NCBI RefSeq assembly: GCF_016679925.1
Contig: NZ_JAEQBW010000016.1
Location: forward strand, 36,966-100,965
Length of the DNA stretch: 64,000 nt
Direction of reading: 5' to 3'
Source of the DNA: Marivirga aurantiaca
Lineage (GTDB): Bacteria; Bacteroidota; Bacteroidia; Cytophagales; Cyclobacteriaceae
Shown: in pieces, positions 28,530 through 37,600 of the stretch
How the letters are laid out: each line of letters starts with the position of its first letter
Numbering within the stretch: the first letter of the stretch is position 1
Program-made: the position numbers and the translations under genes
The notes under the pieces: model-generated
Databases searched by the model: none
Told to the model about the DNA's origin: nothing
Seen by the model: only the letters and a program-made list of their open reading frames with translations

Positions 28530-30026
28530 ATGAACAGTATTAAAGAAAATAAAACAAAGAGGTCCGCAGTTCATGGGAAACTGGCGATGGTACTCATGAT
28601 CATTGGCTGCCTCATATCTACAGATATGATGGCACAGCGTACACTTACACTGGAAGAAGCCATTCAAATTGCCCAGCAAAGCAGCCCCACCATCAAGAAA
28701 TCCATACTAAACCTTTATGGAAATCAAAGAAGCCTTGATGCGCAGCGTGCTGCCTTGAAATCCAGATTTTCACTGGATATCACACCCTTTGATTACAATA
28801 GAAACCGTAATTTTAATGACCTTTTCTCGCAGTGGAATACTAATGAAGATTATAACTCTTTCGCCAATTTTTCAGTAACCCAGCCCATAGTTGCCACAGA
28901 TGGCACCATCTCACTCATCAACCGTTTGGGATATAGAGATAACTATTCTGAATTTCAGAACCTCAGAACAAAAACCTACAGCAATAATTTATACCTGCAG
29001 CTTGACCAGCCCATATTCACCTATAACCGAACCAAGCTTCAATTGAAAGAGCTGGAGCTTAACCTGGAAAATGCTCAAATAAGCAATGGAATACAACTTC
29101 TTAGCCTTGAGCAAAATGTGACACAATCGTTCTACAATTTCTACCAGCGTCAGAATAACCTGGAGATTTCCAGGGATGAATATGAGAATCAAAAAGTCAG
29201 TTATGAGATCACTTTAAATAAGGTAGAGGCAGATCTCCTGGCAAGAGAAGAATTGTACCAGGCAGAGCTGAATTTGGCTACTTCCAAATCCACAGTAGAA
29301 AATAATGAGGTGTTGCTGAGCAATGCAGCTGATGATTTTAAGCTATTGTTAGGAATCAGCCTGGAGGAAGAATTGGCCGTGATGGTGGATATCAACTTCA
29401 TCACCCGCAAGGTAGATCTTAGTAAAGCCATAGCCTACGGTCTTGAGCACAGAATGGAATTGAGACAGCGAACCATCGACATTGAGCGATCTCAATTTGA
29501 ATTAATCCGCACCAAAGCTTTGAATGAGTTTAAAGGCTCAATCGGCTTGTCACTGGGAGTTTTTGGCGACAATGTAAAGGCACCTGAAATATACGAAACA
29601 CCCAATATGAACCCAAGAGTAGCTATTTCCTTCAGCATTCCGATATGGGACTGGGGCGAAAACAGAGCTAGAATGGATGCTGCCAATGCCAATCTTGAAA
29701 TCAACAAAGTAGACCTGCAAGTGGAGGAAAACAACATCATCATCAATATCAGAAAGGTCTACAGGAACCTTCAGAATCTGGAGAATCAGGTGGCAATAGC
29801 TGAGCAAAATGTGAAGAATGCTAAACTAACCTATGATATTAACCTGGAACGGTATAAAAACGGAGACCTGACGAGTATTGATCTTAATAGGTTCCAAAGC
29901 CAGCTTTCCGAAAAGAAAAGTGCGCTTGCCGATGCCCTGATCAATTATAAAATGGAGTTACTGAACCTCAAGATCCAGTCGCTCTATGATTTTGAGAAAA
30001 ATGAACCGGTTATTATAAGGAAATAG
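28530..30026 (+). CDS. TolC-family outer-membrane efflux protein
   Basis: 498 residues. A long N-terminal signal region (LAMVLMIIGCLISTDMMAQ) precedes TLTLEEAIQIAQQSSPTIKK, the classic start of the OEP repeat. Long coiled-coil helices follow in two repeats (QNVTQSFYNFYQRQNNLEISRDEYENQ; IRKVYRNLQNLENQVAIAEQ), with strand turns such as FSIPIWDWGENRARMDAANA. It would form the outer-membrane channel for the RND and/or ABC pump downstream. It lies 7 bp after the ABC permease gene, so it belongs to the same operon. A 90-bp inverted-repeat element lies in the gap after it. Confidence 0.93.
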   Translation: MNSIKENKTKRSAVHGKLAMVLMIIGCLISTDMMAQRTLTLEEAIQIAQQSSPTIKKSILNLYGNQRSLDAQRAALKSRFSLDITPFDYNRNRNFNDLFSQWNTNEDYNSFANFSVTQPIVATDGTISLINRLGYRDNYSEFQNLRTKTYSNNLYLQLDQPIFTYNRTKLQLKELELNLENAQISNGIQLLSLEQNVTQSFYNFYQRQNNLEISRDEYENQKVSYEITLNKVEADLLAREELYQAELNLATSKSTVENNEVLLSNAADDFKLLLGISLEEELAVMVDINFITRKVDLSKAIAYGLEHRMELRQRTIDIERSQFELIRTKALNEFKGSIGLSLGVFGDNVKAPEIYETPNMNPRVAISFSIPIWDWGENRARMDAANANLEINKVDLQVEENNIIINIRKVYRNLQNLENQVAIAEQNVKNAKLTYDINLERYKNGDLTSIDLNRFQSQLSEKKSALADALINYKMELLNLKIQSLYDFEKNEPVIIRK

Positions 30027-30052
30027 TAATTAGTCATCGGTAACTGGTAATT

Positions 30053-30142
30053 CAATGTTGGTTAGTTAAGACATGCTTCCTTCTACCCTCGGAGAAGGAT
30101 GAAAGGATGAGGTCTAAAAAAAAGCTTAACTAACCGACATTG
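30053..30142. mobile_element. 90-bp CAATG...CATTG inverted-repeat element, copy 1
   Basis: Terminal inverted repeats of about 18 bp (5' CAATGTTGGTTAGTTAAG; 3' CTTAACTAACCGACATTG) with one wobble position, plus an inner CCTTCT...GGAGAAGG hairpin. TAATT flanks both ends. It lies between the TolC and membrane-fusion genes. Family: 31355, 51788, 51870, 55857, 61042. Confidence 0.8.
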
Positions 30143-30272
30143 ATAATTAACATTTAAATGCATAAAACAATTGACAAAAAACAGTAAACAAAAGTAGTAA
30201 GCAATAATGAGTAAATCTCAATACACACTACTTAATACATAACACAAAATATCAACATTCAAATTTAAAAAT

Positions 30273-31331
30273 ATGAAAAAGCTACTCAAATGGTTCACTC
30301 CTCTCCTGTTAATGACTGTTTTGTGGTCATGCAGTAACGAGCAGTCCAACATTCAAACTGAAATAAAGATTCCGGTATCGGTCGTGAGCATCAAACCACA
30401 AAGCATCTCGAGATTCATCGAAACTACAGGCACTGTCTATTCTTCCAAGGAAGGCACCATGAAGTCTGAGCTGGGAGGAATCTACAAAATCCAAAGAAAC
30501 CCATCTACAGGAAAACCCTTCGCATTAGGTGATGCAGTAAAGGAAGGCCAAGTATTGATCAGGATTGAGGACAAAGAGTTTGTCAACAACCTGCAAATAG
30601 AAAGCAAAAAACTGAACCTGGAACTGGCAGAAAGTAACCTCACCAAACAAAAACCTTTGTACGACAAAGGAGGAGTTACCGAAACCGACCTAAAGAATGC
30701 CTCAATTACCCACGTAAATGCCAAATATGCATACGAAAATGCCGCAATTCAAATGGCCAAAATGGCTGTACGTGCTCCATTTGATGGAGTGATTGTGGAA
30801 CTTCCTTACCACACCGATGGGGTAAAGATTGAGCAAGGTCAGCAGCTTTTTAAGGTAATGGAGTATGAAAAACTGTTGATGGATGTGAAGCTGCCTGAAA
30901 AACATTTACCTGAAGTTACCCTGGATCAGTTGGTACAAATTACCAACTACAATATTGCAAAGGATACTATTAAAGGAATAATAAGCCAGATTTCTCCTGT
31001 CATTGATGCGGATACCCGAACATTCAAAAGTGTTCTGCAAATCAACAATGACAAACATCTGCTCCGTCCGGGCATGTTCATCAAAGCAGCCATACTTTCC
31101 GAAAAGCGGGACAGCACCATTGTGATTCCTAAAGAAACCATTATTTCCCGGCAGGACGGCAAAGTAGTTTTCATAGTTGAAAATGGTATTGCCACAGAAA
31201 AGAGAATCACTACCGGGCTTGAAACAATGGATGTGATAGAAGTTGTGAGCGGTTTAAAAATCAATGACAGATTAGTAGTCAGTGGTTTTGAGACGCTAAG
31301 GAATAAGTCAAAGGTAAGCGTTTTACAATAA
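30273..31331 (+). CDS. RND efflux periplasmic adaptor (membrane fusion) lipoprotein
   Basis: 352 residues. MKKLLKWFTPLLLMTVLWSC is a lipoprotein signal with a WSC lipobox. Adaptor features in order are a barrel-sandwich/lipoyl first half (AVKEGQVLIRIEDKEF), a short alpha hairpin (NLELAESNLTKQKPLYDKGGVTETDL), a lipoyl second half (AKMAVRAPFDGVIVELPYHTDGVKIEQGQQL), a beta-barrel (ISQISPVIDADTRTFKSVLQI, LRPGMFIKAAI), and a membrane-proximal domain at the C terminus. It should bridge the TolC protein and the two RND subunits encoded next. Spacing to neighbours is 246 and 156 bp, each gap holding a 90-bp element. Confidence 0.93.
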   Translation: MKKLLKWFTPLLLMTVLWSCSNEQSNIQTEIKIPVSVVSIKPQSISRFIETTGTVYSSKEGTMKSELGGIYKIQRNPSTGKPFALGDAVKEGQVLIRIEDKEFVNNLQIESKKLNLELAESNLTKQKPLYDKGGVTETDLKNASITHVNAKYAYENAAIQMAKMAVRAPFDGVIVELPYHTDGVKIEQGQQLFKVMEYEKLLMDVKLPEKHLPEVTLDQLVQITNYNIAKDTIKGIISQISPVIDADTRTFKSVLQINNDKHLLRPGMFIKAAILSEKRDSTIVIPKETIISRQDGKVVFIVENGIATEKRITTGLETMDVIEVVSGLKINDRLVVSGFETLRNKSKVSVLQ

Positions 31332-31354
31332 TCGCTGATTTTAAATACCTATAC

Positions 31355-31445
31355 CAATGTCGTTTAGTTAAGACCATTTTCCTTCTCACTTCGGAGAAGG
31401 ATAAAAGGTTGAGGTTTAAAACCAAAGCTTAACTAAATGACATTG
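31355..31445. mobile_element. 90-bp inverted-repeat element, copy 2
   Basis: TIRs CAATGTCGTTTAGTTAAG / CTTAACTAAATGACATTG (one G-T pair) and inner CCTTCTC/GAGAAGG hairpin. Imperfect 9-bp flanking duplication TACCTATAC / TAACCATAC. It sits between the adaptor and RND genes. Confidence 0.85.
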
Positions 31446-31487
31446 ATAACCATACTCTAATGTTCCCATTATTTAAATCAATGTAAT

Positions 31488-34400
31488 TTGAAAAAGATAG
31501 TCTCACTGGCCGTATCCTACCCTATTTCCATCCTGATGATGGCATTAGCCGTCATTTTATTAGGTACCATTTCATTTGGAAAATTGCCCATTGAATTGTT
31601 CCCCGATTTAAAGAATCCCACCTTATTCGTGGAGTTAAAGGCAGGAATTAAGCCCCCATCAGAAATTGAAAAGCAATTTATTGAGTCCATTGAGTCGGTG
31701 GCCATCAGGCAAAATGGCGCTATGGAAGTGAGCTCTATTAGCCAGATGGGCTACGGACGGGTCACCGTGCAATATGATTGGAACAAAGACATGGATGAAG
31801 CTTTCCTGGATCTTCAAAAATCGCTCTCCAGCTTTTCAATGAATGAGGAGATCGAAGAATTTGTCATTTCGCAATTCGATCCCAATGCCACACCTGTTAT
31901 GATTTTGGGTATTTACAATCCTAATTCCAACGATACCGAAGCATTGCGCAAAGTAGCGGAGAACAACTTCAGAAATGAGATCATCCGGCTTCCGGGAATA
32001 GCCGAAGTGCGCCTTTCAGGTGAGCAGGAAAAAGAAGTGGTATTAGAAACAGATCCCAATTTGCTCGCCTCATTTGGCCTTACTGTGAATGACCTGGTGG
32101 CGAAAATACAGAATTATAACCGTAATGTGTCCGGTGGATTTATTGAGGAGCTGGGAAAAAAGTATGTAATCAAAGGACTGGGCATTATCGAAAAACCTGA
32201 AGACCTGGAAGAACTGGTAGTAGGCTATACCACTCGTCAAAACACAGCTACTAGTACGAACCCTGATGCTACAGAGGTTTCCACTGAAGTAGTGCAAACT
32301 TCTAACTCTCAACCCACAGCCTCCACCTCCGATCAGGTGCCCGTACTACTGCGTGAAGTAGCCAGGCTGAAAATCCTGAATAAAGAAGCCAGCAGCATCG
32401 TTCGGGTAAACCAGCAAAGAAGCCTGGGCATGTCAATATTCAAAGAAACTAAGTACAATACAGTCAATGCGGTGAATGAATTGACCAAAGTGCTGGACGG
32501 TTTAAAGAAATCCGTTCCCGGTTATGAATTTGTGATCATTCAAAACCAGGGAAGATTCATTCAGGGAGCCATTGATGAAGTGAAAGATTCCGGTCTTTAC
32601 GGAGCACTCTTTGCCGTAATTGTTTTGTTTGTTTTCCTGCGCAGAATAGGTTCAACACTTATTATCAGCATCGCAATTCCAATTTCCATTATTGCCACTT
32701 TCAACCTCATGTATTTCAATGGCCTTACGCTCAATGTAATGACCCTGGGTGGATTGGCACTGGGTGCAGGGATGCTGGTGGACAATGCCATCGTAGTGGT
32801 AGAGGCTATTTTCAGAAAGCGGGAAGAAGGATTGAGTGTGATAGATGCAGCCATTCAGGGAACCAGTGAAGTGAGCGGTGCCATAACTGCCTCTACGCTT
32901 ACCACTATTGTTGTCTTTCTACCCATTGTTTATTTGCAGGGTCCATCCGGAGAATTATTCAAAGATCAGGCCTGGACAGTGGCTTTTTCATTGATTTCCT
33001 CTCTGGCCGTAGCTATTCTGGTAATACCTATGCTTTTTACCCGAATTTTCCGCAAGGATAACACAAAGCTGGAAGAAAAACCGCTGAAATATAAAGCCTA
33101 CAGAACCTTCTTAGATAAAGTATTACGCTACAGAATTGCTTTAATAGTCGCTTCCTTTCTGCTGGTAATCGCTTCCTATCAATTGATCGATATCATTGGC
33201 AGCGAATATATGCCACAAGCAGGCACCAAAGCTATTTCTGTGGATCTGAGCCTGACCAATGGCACTCCGCTTGCCAGAACATCTTCTACCGTAGACCAGA
33301 TAGAAGGCCAGCTCCTGCTGCTTTTCGAAGGTCAACTGGATCATGTGTATGCACACATTGGTCCGGAGAAAAACCAGTCGAGCATAGAGAATGAAAATGT
33401 GTACGATGAGAATAAAGCCAGTTTGAAACTCATATTTAAGCAAGATATGGAGCTAGATATTGCCTCCGTTACCTCCACCCTTTCCACTTATTTTGATGGA
33501 ATCCCAGGCATTGAAGCCAGCTTTTCAAATGATGAAAGTGCGCTTAATGCGGTGTTGGGCGATGAGCAGATGCCGCTGGTGGTGGAAGTAAGTGGTGCTG
33601 ATTTCAACTCATTGAGTACACTCTCCGATTCGGTAATGCTCGTACTAGGCAATAATGAAAATGTTTATGAACCGGTTTCCAATCTGGAAGAAGGTGTGCC
33701 ACAGATCCAGGTGGATGTAGATAAATACAGGGCCGGGTTAATGAGTTTGTCTATAGACGATGTCATTATTCAGATCAAAGACCAGCTGGAAGGCAAAAAA
33801 GCAGGCACCATTGAACGTGGCGGTGAAATGCAGGACATCATGATCAAAGTCCCTAAAATCTCCCTTTCCGGATTGGAGAACATGAGGATTAAAAGCAGTC
33901 AGCGTGAATTCCCGTTAAGTGAAATTGCCGAAGTAAGTGTGCAGTATGCCGCCAACTCCATTTACAGGAAAAATCAAACCCGGATGGTTTCCATTAGCGC
34001 AAGAGTGAACCAGGACCAGCCCTATGATCAAATTGTGAAATCTATTGATGGCTCCTTTGGAAAAATAGCTGTGCCTCCTCAGTACAAAATAAGTGTAGCC
34101 GGGCAGGAAATAAAACGTCAGGAGTCTATGAAAAACCTCACTTTCTCGCTGATCCTGTCTGTGCTCCTGGTGTATATGGTATTGGCTTCACAGTTCGAAT
34201 CACTTTTACATCCTTTCACCATTCTATTAACTATTCCATTGGCTGTTGTAGGAGCACTTTTGTCCTTCTTTTTCCTTGGAATGCCACTCAACATGATGGC
34301 CTTTATCGGTATCATCATGCTGGCCGGAATAGCAGTGAATAACTCCATCATACTGGTCGACAGCATCAACAGGAATAAACAAAATGGTATGGCATTACGG

Positions 34401-34652
34401 GAAGCCATACTGGATGCAGCACAACGCAGGTTCAGACCCATCATTATGACAAGTCTCACCACCATTTTAGCACTGTTGCCTTTAACGTTTGGATTTGGAG
34501 AGAGTGCCGCCTTACGTGCCCCCATGGCCATAGCAGTAATTGGTGGGTTGGTAACTTCCACCCTATTGACACTGATTGTCATCCCCTGCTTTTACGAAAG
34601 CATTGAAAACCTGGTCACAAAGATCAGAGGTACTGTAAAAACAAAAGCTTAA
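31488..34652 (+). CDS. Efflux RND transporter permease (HAE type), first subunit
   Basis: 1054 residues, the normal length for AcrB/MdtB-like pumps. The start codon is a TTG (31488-31490), followed by KKIVSLAVSYPISILMMAL as TM1. Two periplasmic loops and twelve membrane helices are visible, with TM4 GAGMLVDNAIVVVEAIFR carrying the proton-relay Asp. PIELFPDLKNPTLFVEL is the usual porter-domain opening. A Ser/Thr-rich low-complexity insert (about residues 250-285) lies in the docking part of the first loop. The stop is 1 bp before the start of the next RND gene, so they are co-translated and probably form a heteromeric pump. Confidence 0.93.
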   Translation: MKKIVSLAVSYPISILMMALAVILLGTISFGKLPIELFPDLKNPTLFVELKAGIKPPSEIEKQFIESIESVAIRQNGAMEVSSISQMGYGRVTVQYDWNKDMDEAFLDLQKSLSSFSMNEEIEEFVISQFDPNATPVMILGIYNPNSNDTEALRKVAENNFRNEIIRLPGIAEVRLSGEQEKEVVLETDPNLLASFGLTVNDLVAKIQNYNRNVSGGFIEELGKKYVIKGLGIIEKPEDLEELVVGYTTRQNTATSTNPDATEVSTEVVQTSNSQPTASTSDQVPVLLREVARLKILNKEASSIVRVNQQRSLGMSIFKETKYNTVNAVNELTKVLDGLKKSVPGYEFVIIQNQGRFIQGAIDEVKDSGLYGALFAVIVLFVFLRRIGSTLIISIAIPISIIATFNLMYFNGLTLNVMTLGGLALGAGMLVDNAIVVVEAIFRKREEGLSVIDAAIQGTSEVSGAITASTLTTIVVFLPIVYLQGPSGELFKDQAWTVAFSLISSLAVAILVIPMLFTRIFRKDNTKLEEKPLKYKAYRTFLDKVLRYRIALIVASFLLVIASYQLIDIIGSEYMPQAGTKAISVDLSLTNGTPLARTSSTVDQIEGQLLLLFEGQLDHVYAHIGPEKNQSSIENENVYDENKASLKLIFKQDMELDIASVTSTLSTYFDGIPGIEASFSNDESALNAVLGDEQMPLVVEVSGADFNSLSTLSDSVMLVLGNNENVYEPVSNLEEGVPQIQVDVDKYRAGLMSLSIDDVIIQIKDQLEGKKAGTIERGGEMQDIMIKVPKISLSGLENMRIKSSQREFPLSEIAEVSVQYAANSIYRKNQTRMVSISARVNQDQPYDQIVKSIDGSFGKIAVPPQYKISVAGQEIKRQESMKNLTFSLILSVLLVYMVLASQFESLLHPFTILLTIPLAVVGALLSFFFLGMPLNMMAFIGIIMLAGIAVNNSIILVDSINRNKQNGMALREAILDAAQRRFRPIIMTSLTTILALLPLTFGFGESAALRAPMAIAVIGGLVTSTLLTLIVIPCFYESIENLVTKIRGTVKTKA

Positions 34653-34653
34653 G

Positions 34654-37600
34654 ATGGCCAGGAACGGAATATTACACACGATCATCAAGAGAAAAGTACT
34701 CGTATCGATGCTATTCATCGGGTTTTCGGTGATGGGCTATATCTCTTATAACAAACTTCCGGTGGAGCTTTTCCCGAATGTGGAATTGCCTATACTGATA
34801 GTGCAGATAAGCCCTACCTCTGAGGTAGACCCCAAATATATGGAACGTGAGGCCATTGTGCCATTGGAAAGTGTAATCAGCACCCTCGAAGGTGTTGAGG
34901 AAATTACTTCCAATGCAGATAGCCAACAGGGCATGATTTTCATTTCATTTCAGCAAGGGGTCAATATCAAATATGCCTACCTCAAACTGGAACAAAAAGT
35001 CGGGGCCATCAAATCAGATCTTACTCCTGAGTTTATTGTAAATATCATTAAAATTGATACAGAACAGTTTACCAATACCTTTATGGACCTGCAGGTGCTC
35101 GGTAGTGGTGGTGTGGACCGTGTGAGAAATGTGACAGATCAATATATTACCGACCGCCTGAATGACATAGATGGCATCGGTGGTGTGGAAGTATTTGGCG
35201 GAAAGCAAAAGACTGTAGAAATTATCATGAACGATGCGGTTTGCGAAGCCAATGGCATCACCCCTAATACCATCCAGAATGTATTGTCGCAGAACTCTAA
35301 CAAAAGTGCCTTTGCAGGACAGATAGAAAGAAACGGGCAGCATGTTTTCGTGAATGTAACTGCCGAATTAAAGGATATCAAGAATATCCAAAGCCTGGTG
35401 GTATCAGAAAAAGGACCTTTACTGCTCAGCGATGTGGCTGAGGTGTTTTTCGGTGTGAAAGAGCAGACATCACTAAGTCGGGTCAATGGAAAAGATGCCG
35501 TTTCCATTCGTTTATCTAAAGATACGCAAGCCAATCTGATCGCTCTGTCAGAGGTAACGCTTGCCGCTATTGACGCTATCAATAAAGATCTTGAAGGCTT
35601 CGGTGTGGAGATCGTGGTACAAAGCAATCAGGCAGAGCAGATGACTACCAATATAGACCAGATCAAAAACCTGGCAATTACCGGTGGCCTCCTGGCGATC
35701 TTTGTATTATGGGTATTTCTAAGAAGAATGAAATTCATCCTCAGTATAGCGTTGGCCATTCCTATTTCGGTTTATACTGCATTCAATTTTTTCTATGCTG
35801 CCGGCATTTCCATCAACAGCCTTACGCTTATTGGCATGGCGCTGGCCATTGGTATGCTACTGGATAATAGCGTGGTGGTGCTTGAAAACATTTATCGGCA
35901 TGTGGTGAATAAGAAGCCAAAAGTAGATGCTGTGGTGGATGGTACTAAGGAAGTGATGCGGTCAGTAATTGCTGCAACCCTTACTACGGTCACCGTATTT
36001 CTGCCCTTTATCTTCTCTTCTAATTTTCTGGTCACTCTGATCGGAACCCATATAGGGATTTCCATCATTTCCACTTTATTGGTTTCACTGGTAGTTGCCC
36101 TGATATTAATTCCCATGCTGGCACATGCTGCCATTAATAAGGATGATCAGGAAAAGGCTCCCTTAATTAAAAATGCCTCCATTCGCCAGCGGATGATCCA
36201 GATGTATGTGGTGATTTTAAAATCCTGCTTCAGGAAACCCTTGCTGACAGTCATTGGCGGATTGGTACTGTTTTTTGTCACCATTGGTCTCAGTGTAATT
36301 GTCAGCATGTCCGGTCCCTCCGAAGTGGAAAAGACCAACATGAATTTGTTTGTCACCATGCCGCAGGGAGCCACACTGGCATCCACTGATCTCAGGGTGA
36401 GAAAGATTGAAGAAAAGGTGATGGAAATACCGGTGGTCAACAAAGTCATTAGCCAGATTTCCGAAGGTGATGCCGTTTTGACCATCTCACTGGTAGAAGG
36501 CTTTAAGGATTTGGATACCATTTCGGTGGCTGACGTGCAAAATAAACTCACAGGCATTGCCAAAAATTTTGAAGACCTGGAGATTTCACTGAATGAACCA
36601 CCGAAAACAGGTGGCGGACAAGGTGGTGCCGGAGGTTCGGCTTCTGCTGATTTCGAACGCATGTTGGGAATCGGTACCGCTTCAGAGAGGATTGTGATCA
36701 AAGGTCAGGACTTTGAGCTGATGCAGATTATTGCCAATGACATCAACACCTACGTAAGTGGACTGCAATCCATCGAAAGCAGCTCGGTAAACATTAGCCC
36801 TGAGCGGCCAGAAGCGCATATTCTGTTCGACCAAAAGCGTATGAGCGGCAATAATATCACGCAACAAAATGTAGCGGTTGGCCTCAACGATTTTCAACCT
36901 TCCTTTGCTTCAGGCTCCAATTTTGTGAGCGGTGGAGAGGAATTTGAAATCACCATTCAAACGCAAAACCAAATCACTCAGGCTGCGAAGGAAATGAAAG
37001 ACCTGAGGGAGATGCCTATTACCAGTACATCCGGTGTGGTACACTCTTTGGCTGATATTGGTTCAGTGATTTACTCGTCAGGAGAAAGCACCATTACCAG
37101 GATGAATCAGGAAAAACGCATTGAGATTACCTATAATTTTATCGATGAAGTATTAAAATCTGAATCCCTGTTGGAAGCTTCCCGAGTGGAAATTGATCAG
37201 ATTGTAAGTGGTGTCAACATTCCATCCGGTATGGTAGTGGATGTGATCCATGATGAAGGACTTTTTGATGAGTTCTATTTCTTCATATTCGCAGCCATTG
37301 TCATCATCTTCATGATTCTGGCGGCTGTTTTTGAATCATTATACCTTCCAATCGTTATTATGTTCTCCATTCCATTGGCAGGTATAGGAGCCTTTTTAGG
37401 CCTGACCTTTACAGGCAATTCATTGCTCAATGCCAATACATTAATTGGTCTTTTGATATTGCTGGGAGTGGTGGTGAACAACGGGATCATTTTAATTGAT
37501 TATTCCCGCATTCTCAGAAGGCAGGGTTATAATAAATACAGATCGCTCATGATGAGTGGTATTTCCCGCATCAGGCCTATACTCATTACTTCCATCACCA